Source: Haemophilus haemolyticus_L
GTDB taxonomy: Bacteria > Pseudomonadota > Gammaproteobacteria > Enterobacterales > Pasteurellaceae
Assembly: GCF_003490595.1 (NCBI RefSeq)
Contig: NZ_QQGY01000018.1
Coordinates: 1-8,491, forward strand
Length of the DNA: 8,491 nucleotides
Direction of reading: 5' to 3'
Below, one piece after another: positions 1 through 7,336 of this stretch (the stretch's first letter is position 1; each line of letters starts with the position of its first letter). The position numbers were made by a program, and so were the translations under genes. Below the pieces are notes generated by a model. That model was not told the DNA's origin, searched no databases, and saw only the letters and a program-made list of their open reading frames with translations.

Positions 1-2
1 AT

Positions 3-809
3 GCGATTAAGACCTTAATTCAAGAAGGCAATTTTACTAAAGCAATGAAACAATCCTATGCGAATAGAATTGATAAGATGATTGTTGAGTATGAGAAAGC
101 GGGTGCAGAAGGGGCTTTCAAGGCTGGTTTAGAGGCTGGTCAATTACTGCAAGAGACGGTGGGGATACTTGCCGGTGGTTTGGGTTTGGCTAAAGTTGGT
201 ACAAAATTCACAAAAGCAGCTGCTACTTTTACGAAGCATCAAGTTCATAGAGTAATTAATCACACTGTTTTGAATCGAGTAATTAATGAAGTTGATAATA
301 TCGCTGTATCAACCGATAAAGGATTTATCAATGGCACTAAAGTTTGTGGAGCAAGTTGTGAAATAAAAGCAACTAGTAAAGCTGAGCAAGCTTTAATTGA
401 TGATATTGTTAAAAATGGGGATATCAAGGGAAGTAAAACTGAAACCCTTATTAGTGATCTTGCAAAACGCTCAGGTTATGAACTATTACAGGGAGGGAAA
501 TATGGCTCAAATAATGGTTTTGATCATGTGTTAGTAGGCAAAGATGGTTCAGTAGTCATTATTGATAGTAAACAAATAAAAACTAATGGGGCAATTCAGG
601 TGAGTTCTAAGGGGGCAGGAAATACCAATCAGTTGTCAGAAAAATGGATTAAGGAAGTTGTGTATAAATTACCTGAAAATGATCCAACAAGAACTGCGAT
701 AATAAAAGCTATTGATAATGATAAATCTGTAAAAACTATTATAGCAGGTGTAGATAAATCAAATGGTAAAGTTGTGTTATTACCAGTTAGAGTTCCTAAT
801 AAGAAGTAA
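3..809 (+). CDS. C-terminus of a CdiA/filamentous-haemagglutinin toxin, PD-(D/E)XK nuclease type (5' end outside window)
   Basis: The frame is open to the left edge (AIKTLIQEGNFTKA precedes the Met at 45) and that Met has no ribosome-binding site, so this is the tail of a longer protein. Residue numbers count from the Met at 45. About 35-75 is an Ala/Gly-rich, partly hydrophobic stretch, as in CDI pretoxin or translocation regions. The end looks like a restriction-endonuclease-fold nuclease: D160 in NGFDHV, then D174-S-K176 after a beta-strand-like VVII, followed by QLSEKWI (196-202). A similar Q-[LM]-S-x-x-W motif occurs in PoNe-like toxins, as I recall them. Such toxins cut nucleic acid in the target cell. 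An immunity gene starts 15 bases downstream. The nuclease class is inferred from motifs; DNA versus RNA as substrate cannot be told. The VENN motif would lie left of the window. Confidence 0.8.
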   Translation, partial: AIKTLIQEGNFTKAMKQSYANRIDKMIVEYEKAGAEGAFKAGLEAGQLLQETVGILAGGLGLAKVGTKFTKAAATFTKHQVHRVINHTVLNRVINEVDNIAVSTDKGFINGTKVCGASCEIKATSKAEQALIDDIVKNGDIKGSKTETLISDLAKRSGYELLQGGKYGSNNGFDHVLVGKDGSVVIIDSKQIKTNGAIQVSSKGAGNTNQLSEKWIKEVVYKLPENDPTRTAIIKAIDNDKSVKTIIAGVDKSNGKVVLLPVRVPNKK

Positions 810-824
810 TCATACGAGGTCAAT

Positions 825-1769
825 ATGGAAAAATATAAAGTGTTTTTAGGTAGCGATATTGCAAAGACTTACAGTGATGCTAAAAAATTTACCTGGGAAC
901 GGGTTAATTCGTTTTCAGATAATTCTTATCTCGTATTATTTCAAAGAATAAAATTAATTGATGAGTTTCGTGGAGATGTGTTTTTTTCAATTGGTTTATT
1001 AGATGACTATCATCGTGCATTAGCCTCTAAGCATTTATTAGAAAATGATATTTCAGGATTTAAAGAAAATGCTTCTATTTCAGGTTTATTAGGTATTCTG
1101 TCTGAATATGATTTTCAATGGGCGTACAACGGAATTAATACAAATTTCTTTTTTATGAGTTTGCTTTCAGATAATCAAAAGTTGATTGATTATTTAATTA
1201 AACATCGTGATGAAATTGTGGATGTTTCTGTCCTTTATAATCGCGCTGATACAAGGGCCTTTTTTAACGCTAATACTTTATTGGCATTAAGTGGCGATTG
1301 GCAATTATTAAAAGAACGCGCACTCACGTTCTTAAATGATGAGAAAAAAGCTCGTAGTGATTTAAAGCGTATTCCTGATCATGAATTTTATGTGGCACTA
1401 GCAGATAAAAATATAAAAGGAATGCAAGAGGCTTTAGATAAATTACTCGAACTTAAGTTTGCTAAACGAGCAGCAAAAGGAACACTTTTACATTTTGATT
1501 TTTACTTGCAACCGCAAGTTTTAATGTATGCCAAAATTGCAGCAATCCACGGTTTTGATTTGAGTATTGATAGCCCTATAGCGCCAAAAGAATTGATTGA
1601 TATAAATCCATTAGCAGAATATAAAATTCCTTATGATTTTATGAAATCATTTGATTTTGATGCGCCCCATCAAGTTTGGGTAAATTATGTCAAACAAAGA
1701 ATGGAAGAAGCGAAGCAAAAGAAAGTTGAAAATAAAAAAGGATTTTGGGCTTCGCTATTTGGTCGATAA
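825..1769 (+). CDS. Probable immunity protein for the upstream nuclease toxin (Imm49-like?)
   Basis: A 314-residue soluble protein starting 15 bases after the toxin stop, with GAGG at 816-819 five bases before the ATG, so it is probably co-transcribed with the toxin. It has no signal peptide or membrane segment, as expected for an immunity protein that neutralises a nuclease in the cytoplasm. It appears mostly helical. The segment NRADTRAFFNANTLLALSGDW (about 139-159) recalls the helical Imm49 family, but that match is from memory and only moderate. The C-terminus is Lys-rich (EEAKQKKVENKKG) and ends in WASLFGR. The immunity role rests mainly on position directly after a toxin and before a terminator; the family name is tentative. 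Confidence 0.6.
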   Translation: MEKYKVFLGSDIAKTYSDAKKFTWERVNSFSDNSYLVLFQRIKLIDEFRGDVFFSIGLLDDYHRALASKHLLENDISGFKENASISGLLGILSEYDFQWAYNGINTNFFFMSLLSDNQKLIDYLIKHRDEIVDVSVLYNRADTRAFFNANTLLALSGDWQLLKERALTFLNDEKKARSDLKRIPDHEFYVALADKNIKGMQEALDKLLELKFAKRAAKGTLLHFDFYLQPQVLMYAKIAAIHGFDLSIDSPIAPKELIDINPLAEYKIPYDFMKSFDFDAPHQVWVNYVKQRMEEAKQKKVENKKGFWASLFGR

Positions 1770-1785
1770 GTCAGGAATAAGCATT

Positions 1786-1827
1786 AAAGTGCGGTTAAAA
1801 ACATAAGCGATTTTGACCGCACTTTTT
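1786..1827. terminator. Inverted uptake-signal pair forming a terminator (module 1 end)
   Basis: AAAGTGCGGT at 1786-1795 pairs with ACCGCACTTT at 1816-1825. The flanking TTAAAA and TTTTGA extend the stem to 15 pairs with one G-U, the loop is about 10 nt, and a T-run follows. Both arms carry the 9-base Hin uptake signal. Inverted uptake signals acting as intrinsic terminators after genes are well known in Haemophilus. This one lies 17 bases after the immunity-gene stop. Confidence 0.85.
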
Positions 1828-2750
1828 GTCTTTTCAACGATACTTATACTAAGTAAACCTTATTTATAATTTCACATCCAACTTCGCGTAAGCTCGTTCT
1901 ACTTTTTCTAATGCTTTTTCTACGGAAATATCACGAGCAAGTAATAGGAGGAAGCAGTGGCAAGGAAGATGGTGAAAGCAAAACTTACCAAGCGAGCCAC
2001 TTAGATACACAAACCGTGACTTTAAACAGCCAAGGTGATACCAACCTGCTAGGGAGTCAAGTCAAAGGTAACACCGTTAATGCCAATGTGGGGGGCAAGC
2101 TCAACATTGAAAGTTTACAAGACGAAGAACGCTTTAAAACCAAATCAAGCGGAGGCGGTTTAGAAGTGGAATTTGGTTTTGGTAATAACTGGAGCTTGAG
2201 CGGTTATGGCAATGCTTCCAAAGGCACGACTTACCGTAAACAAGTGAATGAACAAGCCGGTATTTTTGCGGAAGAAGGGGGTTATCATATTGACGCCCAA
2301 AATGTTCATTTAAAAGGTGGTGCGATTGCAAGCACTGACCCAACAAATAGCAAATTAGCCACAAACAAGCTGACCTTTGAAGATATTCAAAATGAATCAA
2401 GCAGTAAAGCTGCCAGCGCAAGTATTAGCGGAAGCTTAAAAGAGTCAAAAGAAAAATGGGTGGATAACGAAACGGGCAGAGCGGTTAAACCGAACACAGA
2501 AAATAGTACCAAACTAGACAGTCAGCGTAGTGGCGGTATAAGTCCGGGCTTGCCGATGTTACAACAAAGCAGCGACAGCTCAACGACGAAAGCGACATTG
2601 ACGGAAGGGACGGTTATCTTGAATAAAGATAAGAATCCAACCATCACGACAGCAAAAGAGTTAGGTATCAATACAGACCTTGCTCAAGCTAACAATCAAG
2701 TTGCACAGACGAAAGATGTGAAAGCGCAAATCCAAGAGCAACAACAGATT
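1816..2750 (+). repeat. Large direct repeat, copy A (uptake signal, gene-tail scar, CdiA front segment)
   Basis: This block matches 5053-5990 with high identity. It includes one uptake-signal arm, about 120 bp of non-CdiA DNA holding a reverse-strand gene tail, and the FHA-like coding segment. Visible differences are two 4-base indels (extra TTAT near 1862 here, extra AGTA near 5177 in copy B), one extra glycine codon in copy B, scattered substitutions, and a diverged patch around 2556-2600. Similarity drops sharply after about 2750. Limits were set by eye. Confidence 0.85.
1864..1944 (-). pseudogene. 3' tail of an unidentified gene, copy A (scar)
   Basis: Read on the minus strand, this gives a frame ending LLARDISVEKALEKVERAY then AKLDVKL and a TAA stop at 1866-1864. 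The same peptide is encoded in copy B. The two copies differ at two bases inside the VER codons, and both changes are silent (GAA/GAG, CGA/CGT), which suggests the stretch was once real coding sequence. The 5' part is replaced by CdiA sequence at about 1945. I do not recognise the parent gene. Confidence 0.5.
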
Positions 2751-4031
2751 GCTGCGGCAGTGGGACACGTTAAGTCAGCAGTGGATACCTACACTGATAA
2801 TCTTTACGAAGAAGCTAAGCAGCAAGAACGCGAAGCAAAAATTGCATTTGAGCAAGGAAAAATTAGCGCAGAAAAGTATCGTGAAGCTGTGGTTAATACA
2901 GAAAATTGGGAGATGGGAGGTAAGTATAAACAAGCTACAGATGCGATAACGGCAGTTGTGACTTTAGCGGTTGCCGGCAAACCAACAGAAACAGTTGTCA
3001 CCGCCGGACTTTCTCCTTATCTCAACTCAGCGATTAAAGAAATCACGAAAGATATTCCTGAATTGAATATTCCAGCTCACATGATCTGGGGAGCAGTAGA
3101 ATCGCAATTAATGGGGGGTGATGCGCTTTCCGGTGCTTTATCGGTCGGTGCGGGGGAGGCTGCAGCTCATTATCTTGCGAAAGAAGTTTATCAAAAAGAT
3201 ATCAGAGAGCTGAGTGAAGATGAAAAACATAACATCAGCGCATTGAGCCAACTCACTGCAGCTATTACCAGCGGTCTAACTTCAGCGGTTGGAAACGAAA
3301 ATGCCACGACGATTGTTAGTAATCTAAGCATTGATACTGTCACTACCAAAAATGCGGTTGAAAACAACTTCGTGAAAGCTGCGGTGACAGGTGCCAAGGT
3401 TATTTACAAAGCAGCTAAAGCGCGTATAAAAAATGGTCGATTAAGTGCTGCTGATTTAAAGAAAACTCTGAAAGAAGAAGGCTTAGATATTGCAGATAAT
3501 CTTTATACATTATTTGATGGAGAGCTTTCTTGGGATGATGCGCTTGCGGTGATTGATTTAGTGGTGGGTACAGAATTTAATACCGCAAATAAAGGTAAAG
3601 CTGCAAAAGCGATTGAAGAGCTGAATGATGAGATTAGTAAGAGATTAATTAAAAAAGAAAAAGGTGACACTTACAGAGGTGGTCCTCATTCTAAAACAAA
3701 ATCTCCAACTAATGATGGATTAGATTCTCATCACTGTCCTGCAAAAGATTGTTATAAAAATTCTCTTATAAGTGGTGAATTTGGGCCGGCGATTAAAATG
3801 GATCCTGAGGATCATAGATTGACAGCTAGTTACGGTAGAAGTAGAGAGGCTCAAGCATATAGAGATAAACAAAAAGAACTTTTAAATGAAGGTAAATTAG
3901 AAGAGGCTATTAACATGGATATAATGGACATAAAACAAAAATTTGGTAGTAAATATGATAAGGCTATAGAAGAAATGCTAGAATATTCTAAAAAACTAGA
4001 TCCTAACCAATTTAAAGACAAGGGGAAATAA
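1911..4031 (+). CDS. Orphan CdiA-CT module: truncated FHA segment, VENN pretoxin and SHH/HNH-type nuclease toxin
   Basis: CdiA-like sequence starts near residue 13 (GGSSGKEDGES). The first dozen residues come from reading antisense to the gene-tail scar, and the ATG at 1911 has no ribosome-binding site, so this is probably a silent 5'-truncated cassette. Order: FHA-like segment (about 15-200), a Gln/Glu-rich coiled region (about 260-330), a hydrophobic Ala/Gly-rich pretoxin region (about 340-480) with VENN at 483-486, then the toxin (487-706). The toxin has S606-H607-H608 followed by C609 and C614, and a later DPEDHR with H635, which resembles the HNH/endonuclease VII toxins with an SHH signature. 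Its likely activity is cutting nucleic acid in the target cell. The AT-rich toxin half contrasts with the front half. The immunity gene begins 2 bases after the stop. Confidence 0.8.
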   Translation: MLFLRKYHEQVIGGSSGKEDGESKTYQASHLDTQTVTLNSQGDTNLLGSQVKGNTVNANVGGKLNIESLQDEERFKTKSSGGGLEVEFGFGNNWSLSGYGNASKGTTYRKQVNEQAGIFAEEGGYHIDAQNVHLKGGAIASTDPTNSKLATNKLTFEDIQNESSSKAASASISGSLKESKEKWVDNETGRAVKPNTENSTKLDSQRSGGISPGLPMLQQSSDSSTTKATLTEGTVILNKDKNPTITTAKELGINTDLAQANNQVAQTKDVKAQIQEQQQIAAAVGHVKSAVDTYTDNLYEEAKQQEREAKIAFEQGKISAEKYREAVVNTENWEMGGKYKQATDAITAVVTLAVAGKPTETVVTAGLSPYLNSAIKEITKDIPELNIPAHMIWGAVESQLMGGDALSGALSVGAGEAAAHYLAKEVYQKDIRELSEDEKHNISALSQLTAAITSGLTSAVGNENATTIVSNLSIDTVTTKNAVENNFVKAAVTGAKVIYKAAKARIKNGRLSAADLKKTLKEEGLDIADNLYTLFDGELSWDDALAVIDLVVGTEFNTANKGKAAKAIEELNDEISKRLIKKEKGDTYRGGPHSKTKSPTNDGLDSHHCPAKDCYKNSLISGEFGPAIKMDPEDHRLTASYGRSREAQAYRDKQKELLNEGKLEEAINMDIMDIKQKFGSKYDKAIEEMLEYSKKLDPNQFKDKGK

Positions 4032-4033
4032 AT

Positions 4034-4456
4034 ATGAAATTTTCTTTATCAAAAGAAAAAGAAGAAAAGTGTCTTTTTTATAAACAATCAAGAGAGCATG
4101 TAAGAACTGTTTTAGCTTCTAATTATGTAGAGTTTAGAAAAAGTCAATTTTCATCGAATACTGCAGATAATTTCAATAAGTTGGGTGTTCATTGTTTTTA
4201 TGATGAATATAACCTCTTGCAAGAAATTGAAATTTTTAGACCTAGTTTTGTATCTATCCTAGATATTGATTTTTTAGGTAAGAGAAAGGATGAACTTGAA
4301 AAAATTTTATCTGATTTAAATATAAAATATGATTCTGATGATATGGGTGTTATTATTGAGGAGTTAGGTGTTAGTACCGTTTCTGATAATATGAGTATAA
4401 CGGAGTGTATATATTTTAATTTACTTGACTCTCTGTATATAAATTTATCTTTATAA
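4034..4456 (+). CDS. Probable immunity protein for the SHH-type nuclease toxin
   Basis: A 140-residue protein with no signal peptide or clear membrane segment, fitting protection in the cytoplasm against a nuclease. AGGGGA at 4021-4026, inside the last codons of the toxin, lies seven bases before the ATG, and only two bases separate the toxin stop from this start. That tight coupling is typical of cdiA-CT/cdiI pairs. The sequence is AT-rich and acidic in its second half (e.g. KYDSDDMGVIIEEL, about 98-111). I do not recognise a family; the role is inferred from position. Because it has its own ribosome-binding site it may be made even if the truncated toxin is not. Confidence 0.65.
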   Translation: MKFSLSKEKEEKCLFYKQSREHVRTVLASNYVEFRKSQFSSNTADNFNKLGVHCFYDEYNLLQEIEIFRPSFVSILDIDFLGKRKDELEKILSDLNIKYDSDDMGVIIEELGVSTVSDNMSITECIYFNLLDSLYINLSL

Positions 4457-4498
4457 TAAGGGAGTATCTATTTAAATAATTTATTTTATTAATAATAA

Positions 4499-4537
4499 GT
4501 TTTAAATAATCGCAAAAATCCTTATGCAGGAAATTAA
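4499..4537 (+). pseudogene. Toxin C-terminal stub ahead of the YezG-like immunity gene
   Basis: A short open stretch reads VLNNRKNPYAGN and then TAA, two bases before the next ATG. This is the same stop-to-start spacing as the intact pair at 4031/4034. It contains the ribosome-binding site (GCAGGA, 4526-4531) for that immunity gene. It looks like the last codons of a lost toxin carried along with its immunity gene. It is very short, so the call is an inference. Confidence 0.4.
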
Positions 4538-4539
4538 AA

Positions 4540-4989
4540 ATGAATTCAGAATATGAAAATATTTATAAGAATATAGCAGAGACTATATGGTCTATGATGC
4601 CAACTGAGGCGGAAAAATATGTAGTTCAATGTGAGTTTATTGATTCTTCAGCTAGAAGAAGTATGTTTTGGATTACTCATGATGGGATAAGAATGGATTA
4701 TAACTTTGATAATTATCCTGAAGAGAAAGAATCCGAGATACTACATTATCTTCAGGAATTGAGAAAGTTGATGACTTCTTTTGGGTCTGAATGGAATCAA
4801 TGTGAATTTGTTCTAAATGAGAATGGTAAATTTAATATTAAATTTGCCTATATTCCAGAGGTGGATAGTTGGGGATCGCTTTACTTAAGAGGGATTAGCG
4901 ATCTTACCTTGGAAGAAGCTGAAGAGCACAATATTCCAAGAGAAATCTGGGAAGAGCGAATAAAAGCGAAGGAAGAAACAGCAAGATAG
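4540..4989 (+). CDS. Orphan immunity protein, YezG/DUF600-like
   Basis: A 149-residue soluble acidic protein. The pattern of an N-terminal helix (ENIYKNIAETIWSMMP), a beta-rich middle, an LQELRKLM helix near residues 68-75, then WNQCEFVLNENGKFNIKFAY (about 87-106) resembles the YezG (DUF600) immunity family; YezG in Bacillus subtilis is paired with the toxin YeeF. No intact toxin precedes it, only a stub, so it is an orphan immunity gene, which could protect against siblings that carry the lost toxin. AGGA at 4528-4531 is eight bases upstream of the ATG. It ends 14 bases before the uptake-signal terminator. The family call is from memory of the pattern and was not searched. Confidence 0.65.
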   Translation: MNSEYENIYKNIAETIWSMMPTEAEKYVVQCEFIDSSARRSMFWITHDGIRMDYNFDNYPEEKESEILHYLQELRKLMTSFGSEWNQCEFVLNENGKFNIKFAYIPEVDSWGSLYLRGISDLTLEEAEEHNIPREIWEERIKAKEETAR

Positions 4990-5003
4990 TTAATTTTGAC
5001 ATG

Positions 5004-5063
5004 AAAAGTGCGGTTAATTTTGGAGAGATTTTAAAACTCCTTAAAAAAATTGACCGCACTTTT
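5004..5063. terminator. Inverted uptake-signal pair forming a terminator (module 2 end)
   Basis: AAAAGTGCGGT at 5004-5014 pairs with ACCGCACTTTT at 5053-5063, and AT-rich flanks extend the stem toward an inner GGAG/CTCC pairing (about 5022-5040). Both arms are uptake signals. It closes the cluster of two immunity genes at 4034-4989, and its right arm begins repeat copy B. Confidence 0.85.
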
Positions 5064-5990
5064 GTATTTTCAACGATGTTTATGTTAAGTAAACCTTATA
5101 ATTTCACATCCAACTTCGCGTAAGCACGCTCTACTTTTTCTAATGCTTTTTCTACGGAAATATCACGAGCAAGTAAGTAATAGGCGGAAGCAGTGGCAAG
5201 GAAGATGGTGAAAGCAAAACTTACCAAGCGAGCCACTTAGATGCACAAACCGTGACTTTAAACAGCCAAGGTGATACCAACCTGCTGGGGAGTCAAGTCA
5301 AAGGTAACACCGTTAATGCCAATGTGGGTGGTGGCAAGCTCAACATTGAAAGTTTACAAGACGAAGAACGCTTTAAAACCAAATCAAGCGGAGGCGGTTT
5401 AGACGTGGAATTTGGTTTTGGTAATAACTGGAGCTTGAGCGGTTATGGCAATGCTTCCAAAGGCACGACTTACCGTAAACAAGTGAATGAACAAGCCGGT
5501 ATTTTTGCGGAAGAAGGGGGTTATCATATTGACGCCCAAAATGTTCACTTAAAAGGTGGCGCCATTGCAAGCACTAATCCAAAAAACAGTGAATTAGCCA
5601 CAAACAAGCTGACCTTTGAAGATATTCAAAATGAATCGAGCAGCAGTGCAGCGAGCGCAAGTATTAGCGGAAGTCTCAAAGAGTCAAAAGAAAAATGGGT
5701 GGATAATGAAACGGGCAGAGCGGTTAAACCGAACACAGAAAATAGTACCAAACTAGACAGTCAGCGTAGTGGCGGTATAAGCCCGGGCTTACCAATGTTT
5801 GAGCGAGACAGTGACAGTTCAGTTACCAGAGCGACATTGACGGAAGGGACGGTTATCTTGAATAAAGATACGAGCCCGACACAGACCACAGCAGCCCAAC
5901 TAGGCATTAACACAGACCTTGCCCAAGCTAACAATCAAGTTGCACAGACGAAGGATGTGAAAGCGCAAATTCAAGAGCAGCAACAGATAG
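5053..5990 (+). repeat. Large direct repeat, copy B
   Basis: The partner of 1816-2750, with the same order of parts: uptake-signal arm, gene-tail scar, CdiA front segment. An extra AGTA near 5177 breaks the frame that is open at the same place in copy A. Identity falls away after about 5990, where the two proteins continue as diverged homologues with the same layout. Confidence 0.85.
5096..5180 (-). pseudogene. 3' tail of an unidentified gene, copy B (scar)
   Basis: The minus strand encodes YYLLARDISVEKALEKVERA then YAKLDVKL and a TAA at 5098-5096, the same peptide as copy A apart from the junction. Here the minus frame happens to stay open further, to a possible GTG at 5236, giving 46 residues with a hydrophobic N-terminal part (LVSFAFTIFLATASAYYLL). 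Since that part is antisense to CdiA coding sequence, a real small membrane protein is unlikely but not excluded. Confidence 0.45.
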
Positions 5991-7336
5991 CCTCGGCAAT
6001 TAACAATGTGAAAAGTGCGGTGGAGACCTACACGGCGAATCAACAGGAAGCAGCTGAGCAAGAGGTGAGACGTCTTGAAAGCCAAAAACAACGGGCTATT
6101 GCGCAAGGCAATGCGGAAGCGTTGATACAAATCAATCGTGACTTAAACAGCGTAAAAGAAGCAGCGAGAGATTGGGGCACAAGCGGCAGTTACAAACGTA
6201 TTGCTGACACGGTCACTAATGTGCTCACTTCTGCTATTGCAGGTGCGCCAACAGAAGCCATTGCTACGACCGCGGTATCACCTTGGGTCAATCAAGAAAT
6301 TAAACGGCTGACCACAAACAGCGAAACGCAGGAAGTGGATAAAATCCCAAATGCTATCGCGCATGCGGTGTGGGGCGCGATTGAGGCGGCAGTGGCGAAA
6401 GACAATGCCACGGCGGGTGCGATTGCTGGGGCGAGTAGTGAGCTTGCTGCGCCATTAATAGCCAAAACGCTTTACGGCACGGACGACCCGAAACAGCTCA
6501 CTGAAGTGCAAAAACAAAACATTATTAACTTGAGTTCACTTGCCGGTGCAATAGGTGCGGGCATCGCCAATGGAAATGGCAGTGGAACGGAAGTTCTTAC
6601 AAGCGCAAACCAAGGCGCGGAGATTGGGAAACGGGCAGTGGAGCATAATGCTGTAAACCAAGAGCAATCTGGAACAGATGAGGAATTTCTTGAATTATTT
6701 AATAATTCTCCTTCCAAAATGGGGCGTACAGTAGGTAAAGATGCTGAAGATGCAATGCTAAGATTAGATGATATTGAATTTAAATTGCCACCGACTCCAG
6801 CAACAACAGGATATTTTAATCTTAGGAAAGGAAGATATATCTATACTGAAGAAGGTGGATGGTTAGATATGACACACTTTCTATTTTATACTGGTGTGGC
6901 ATATTCTGAGAAAAAAGGATATTTAGAAAGACAAGATAGAGTTAAAAGTATAAATGAACATAATGCTTTTTACCTATATGACAAAATATCAGCTTATTCA
7001 CCTGACCAAGTTGCCAACTTAGCTATTAGTAAAGCTGTTCAGAAAGGATATCAGCAAGAACGATTAGATGGGTTAAAACCTTCAAGTAAGCATTCATCAT
7101 ACTCTTATGAAGATCTCCCATCAGATCGTTATGGGGCTATTTTTGGTGCAAAATATTTTGACCCAAAATCAGATTTAACTTTTGGAGAGCAGCTTTCTAA
7201 TTATTTGAAAATACTAAAACCTACTAATCCTAAATTTGCTCCTAATTACAGTGAATTACCTGTAAGGGATTATGGAGTTCACCCAGGAATAGAAAATAAA
7301 ACTACAAAACCACTATATACGAGAGGTAATAAATAA
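5252..7336 (+). CDS. Orphan CdiA-CT module: truncated FHA segment, VEHN pretoxin and unrecognised toxin domain
   Basis: CdiA homology begins about 5179 (VIGGSSGKED) just after an in-frame TAA. No ATG is available, and the GTG at 5252 lacks a ribosome-binding site, so this is probably a silent 5'-truncated cassette. Residues count from 5252. Order: FHA-like segment (1-200), Gln-rich coiled region (about 235-310), Ala/Gly-rich pretoxin (about 320-462) with VEHN instead of VENN at 463-466, then the toxin (467-694). The toxin has GWLDMTHF (536-543, with W537, D539, H542), EDLPSDRYG (620-628) followed by AIFGAKYFDP, and LTFGEQLSNYL. These look like conserved blocks, but I cannot assign an activity. 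The next gene overlaps the stop (TAATG) and is membrane-anchored, hinting at a periplasmic or membrane target. The toxin half is AT-rich compared with the front. Confidence 0.78.
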   Translation: MTLNSQGDTNLLGSQVKGNTVNANVGGGKLNIESLQDEERFKTKSSGGGLDVEFGFGNNWSLSGYGNASKGTTYRKQVNEQAGIFAEEGGYHIDAQNVHLKGGAIASTNPKNSELATNKLTFEDIQNESSSSAASASISGSLKESKEKWVDNETGRAVKPNTENSTKLDSQRSGGISPGLPMFERDSDSSVTRATLTEGTVILNKDTSPTQTTAAQLGINTDLAQANNQVAQTKDVKAQIQEQQQIASAINNVKSAVETYTANQQEAAEQEVRRLESQKQRAIAQGNAEALIQINRDLNSVKEAARDWGTSGSYKRIADTVTNVLTSAIAGAPTEAIATTAVSPWVNQEIKRLTTNSETQEVDKIPNAIAHAVWGAIEAAVAKDNATAGAIAGASSELAAPLIAKTLYGTDDPKQLTEVQKQNIINLSSLAGAIGAGIANGNGSGTEVLTSANQGAEIGKRAVEHNAVNQEQSGTDEEFLELFNNSPSKMGRTVGKDAEDAMLRLDDIEFKLPPTPATTGYFNLRKGRYIYTEEGGWLDMTHFLFYTGVAYSEKKGYLERQDRVKSINEHNAFYLYDKISAYSPDQVANLAISKAVQKGYQQERLDGLKPSSKHSSYSYEDLPSDRYGAIFGAKYFDPKSDLTFGEQLSNYLKILKPTNPKFAPNYSELPVRDYGVHPGIENKTTKPLYTRGNK
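6013..6021 (+). other. Uptake signal AAGTGCGGT inside coding sequence
   Basis: A perfect 9-base Hin uptake signal in the codons for KSAVE of the second orphan module. The same place in the first module (near 2772) reads AAGTCAGCAGT and has lost the motif. It is not part of a hairpin. Confidence 0.8.

Noticed and set aside
629..823. Minus-strand 64-residue frame
   Set aside because: Antisense to the nuclease toxin end; no start signals.
2134..2421. Minus-strand frame of 95 residues, with a similar one at 5373-5570
   Set aside because: It lies antisense to the conserved CdiA segment. The two resemble each other only because the underlying DNA is repeated; no ribosome-binding site or recognisable domain.
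2804..3397. Minus-strand frames of 65-68 residues, and 2749-2949 on the plus strand
   Set aside because: Shadows of the Ala/Gly-rich pretoxin coding sequence, in which alternative frames tend to stay open.
5900..6717. Minus-strand frames of 76 and 81 residues
   Set aside because: Antisense to the second cassette's coiled and pretoxin regions, with Leu/Cys-rich or Pro/Ala-rich compositions typical of shadow frames.
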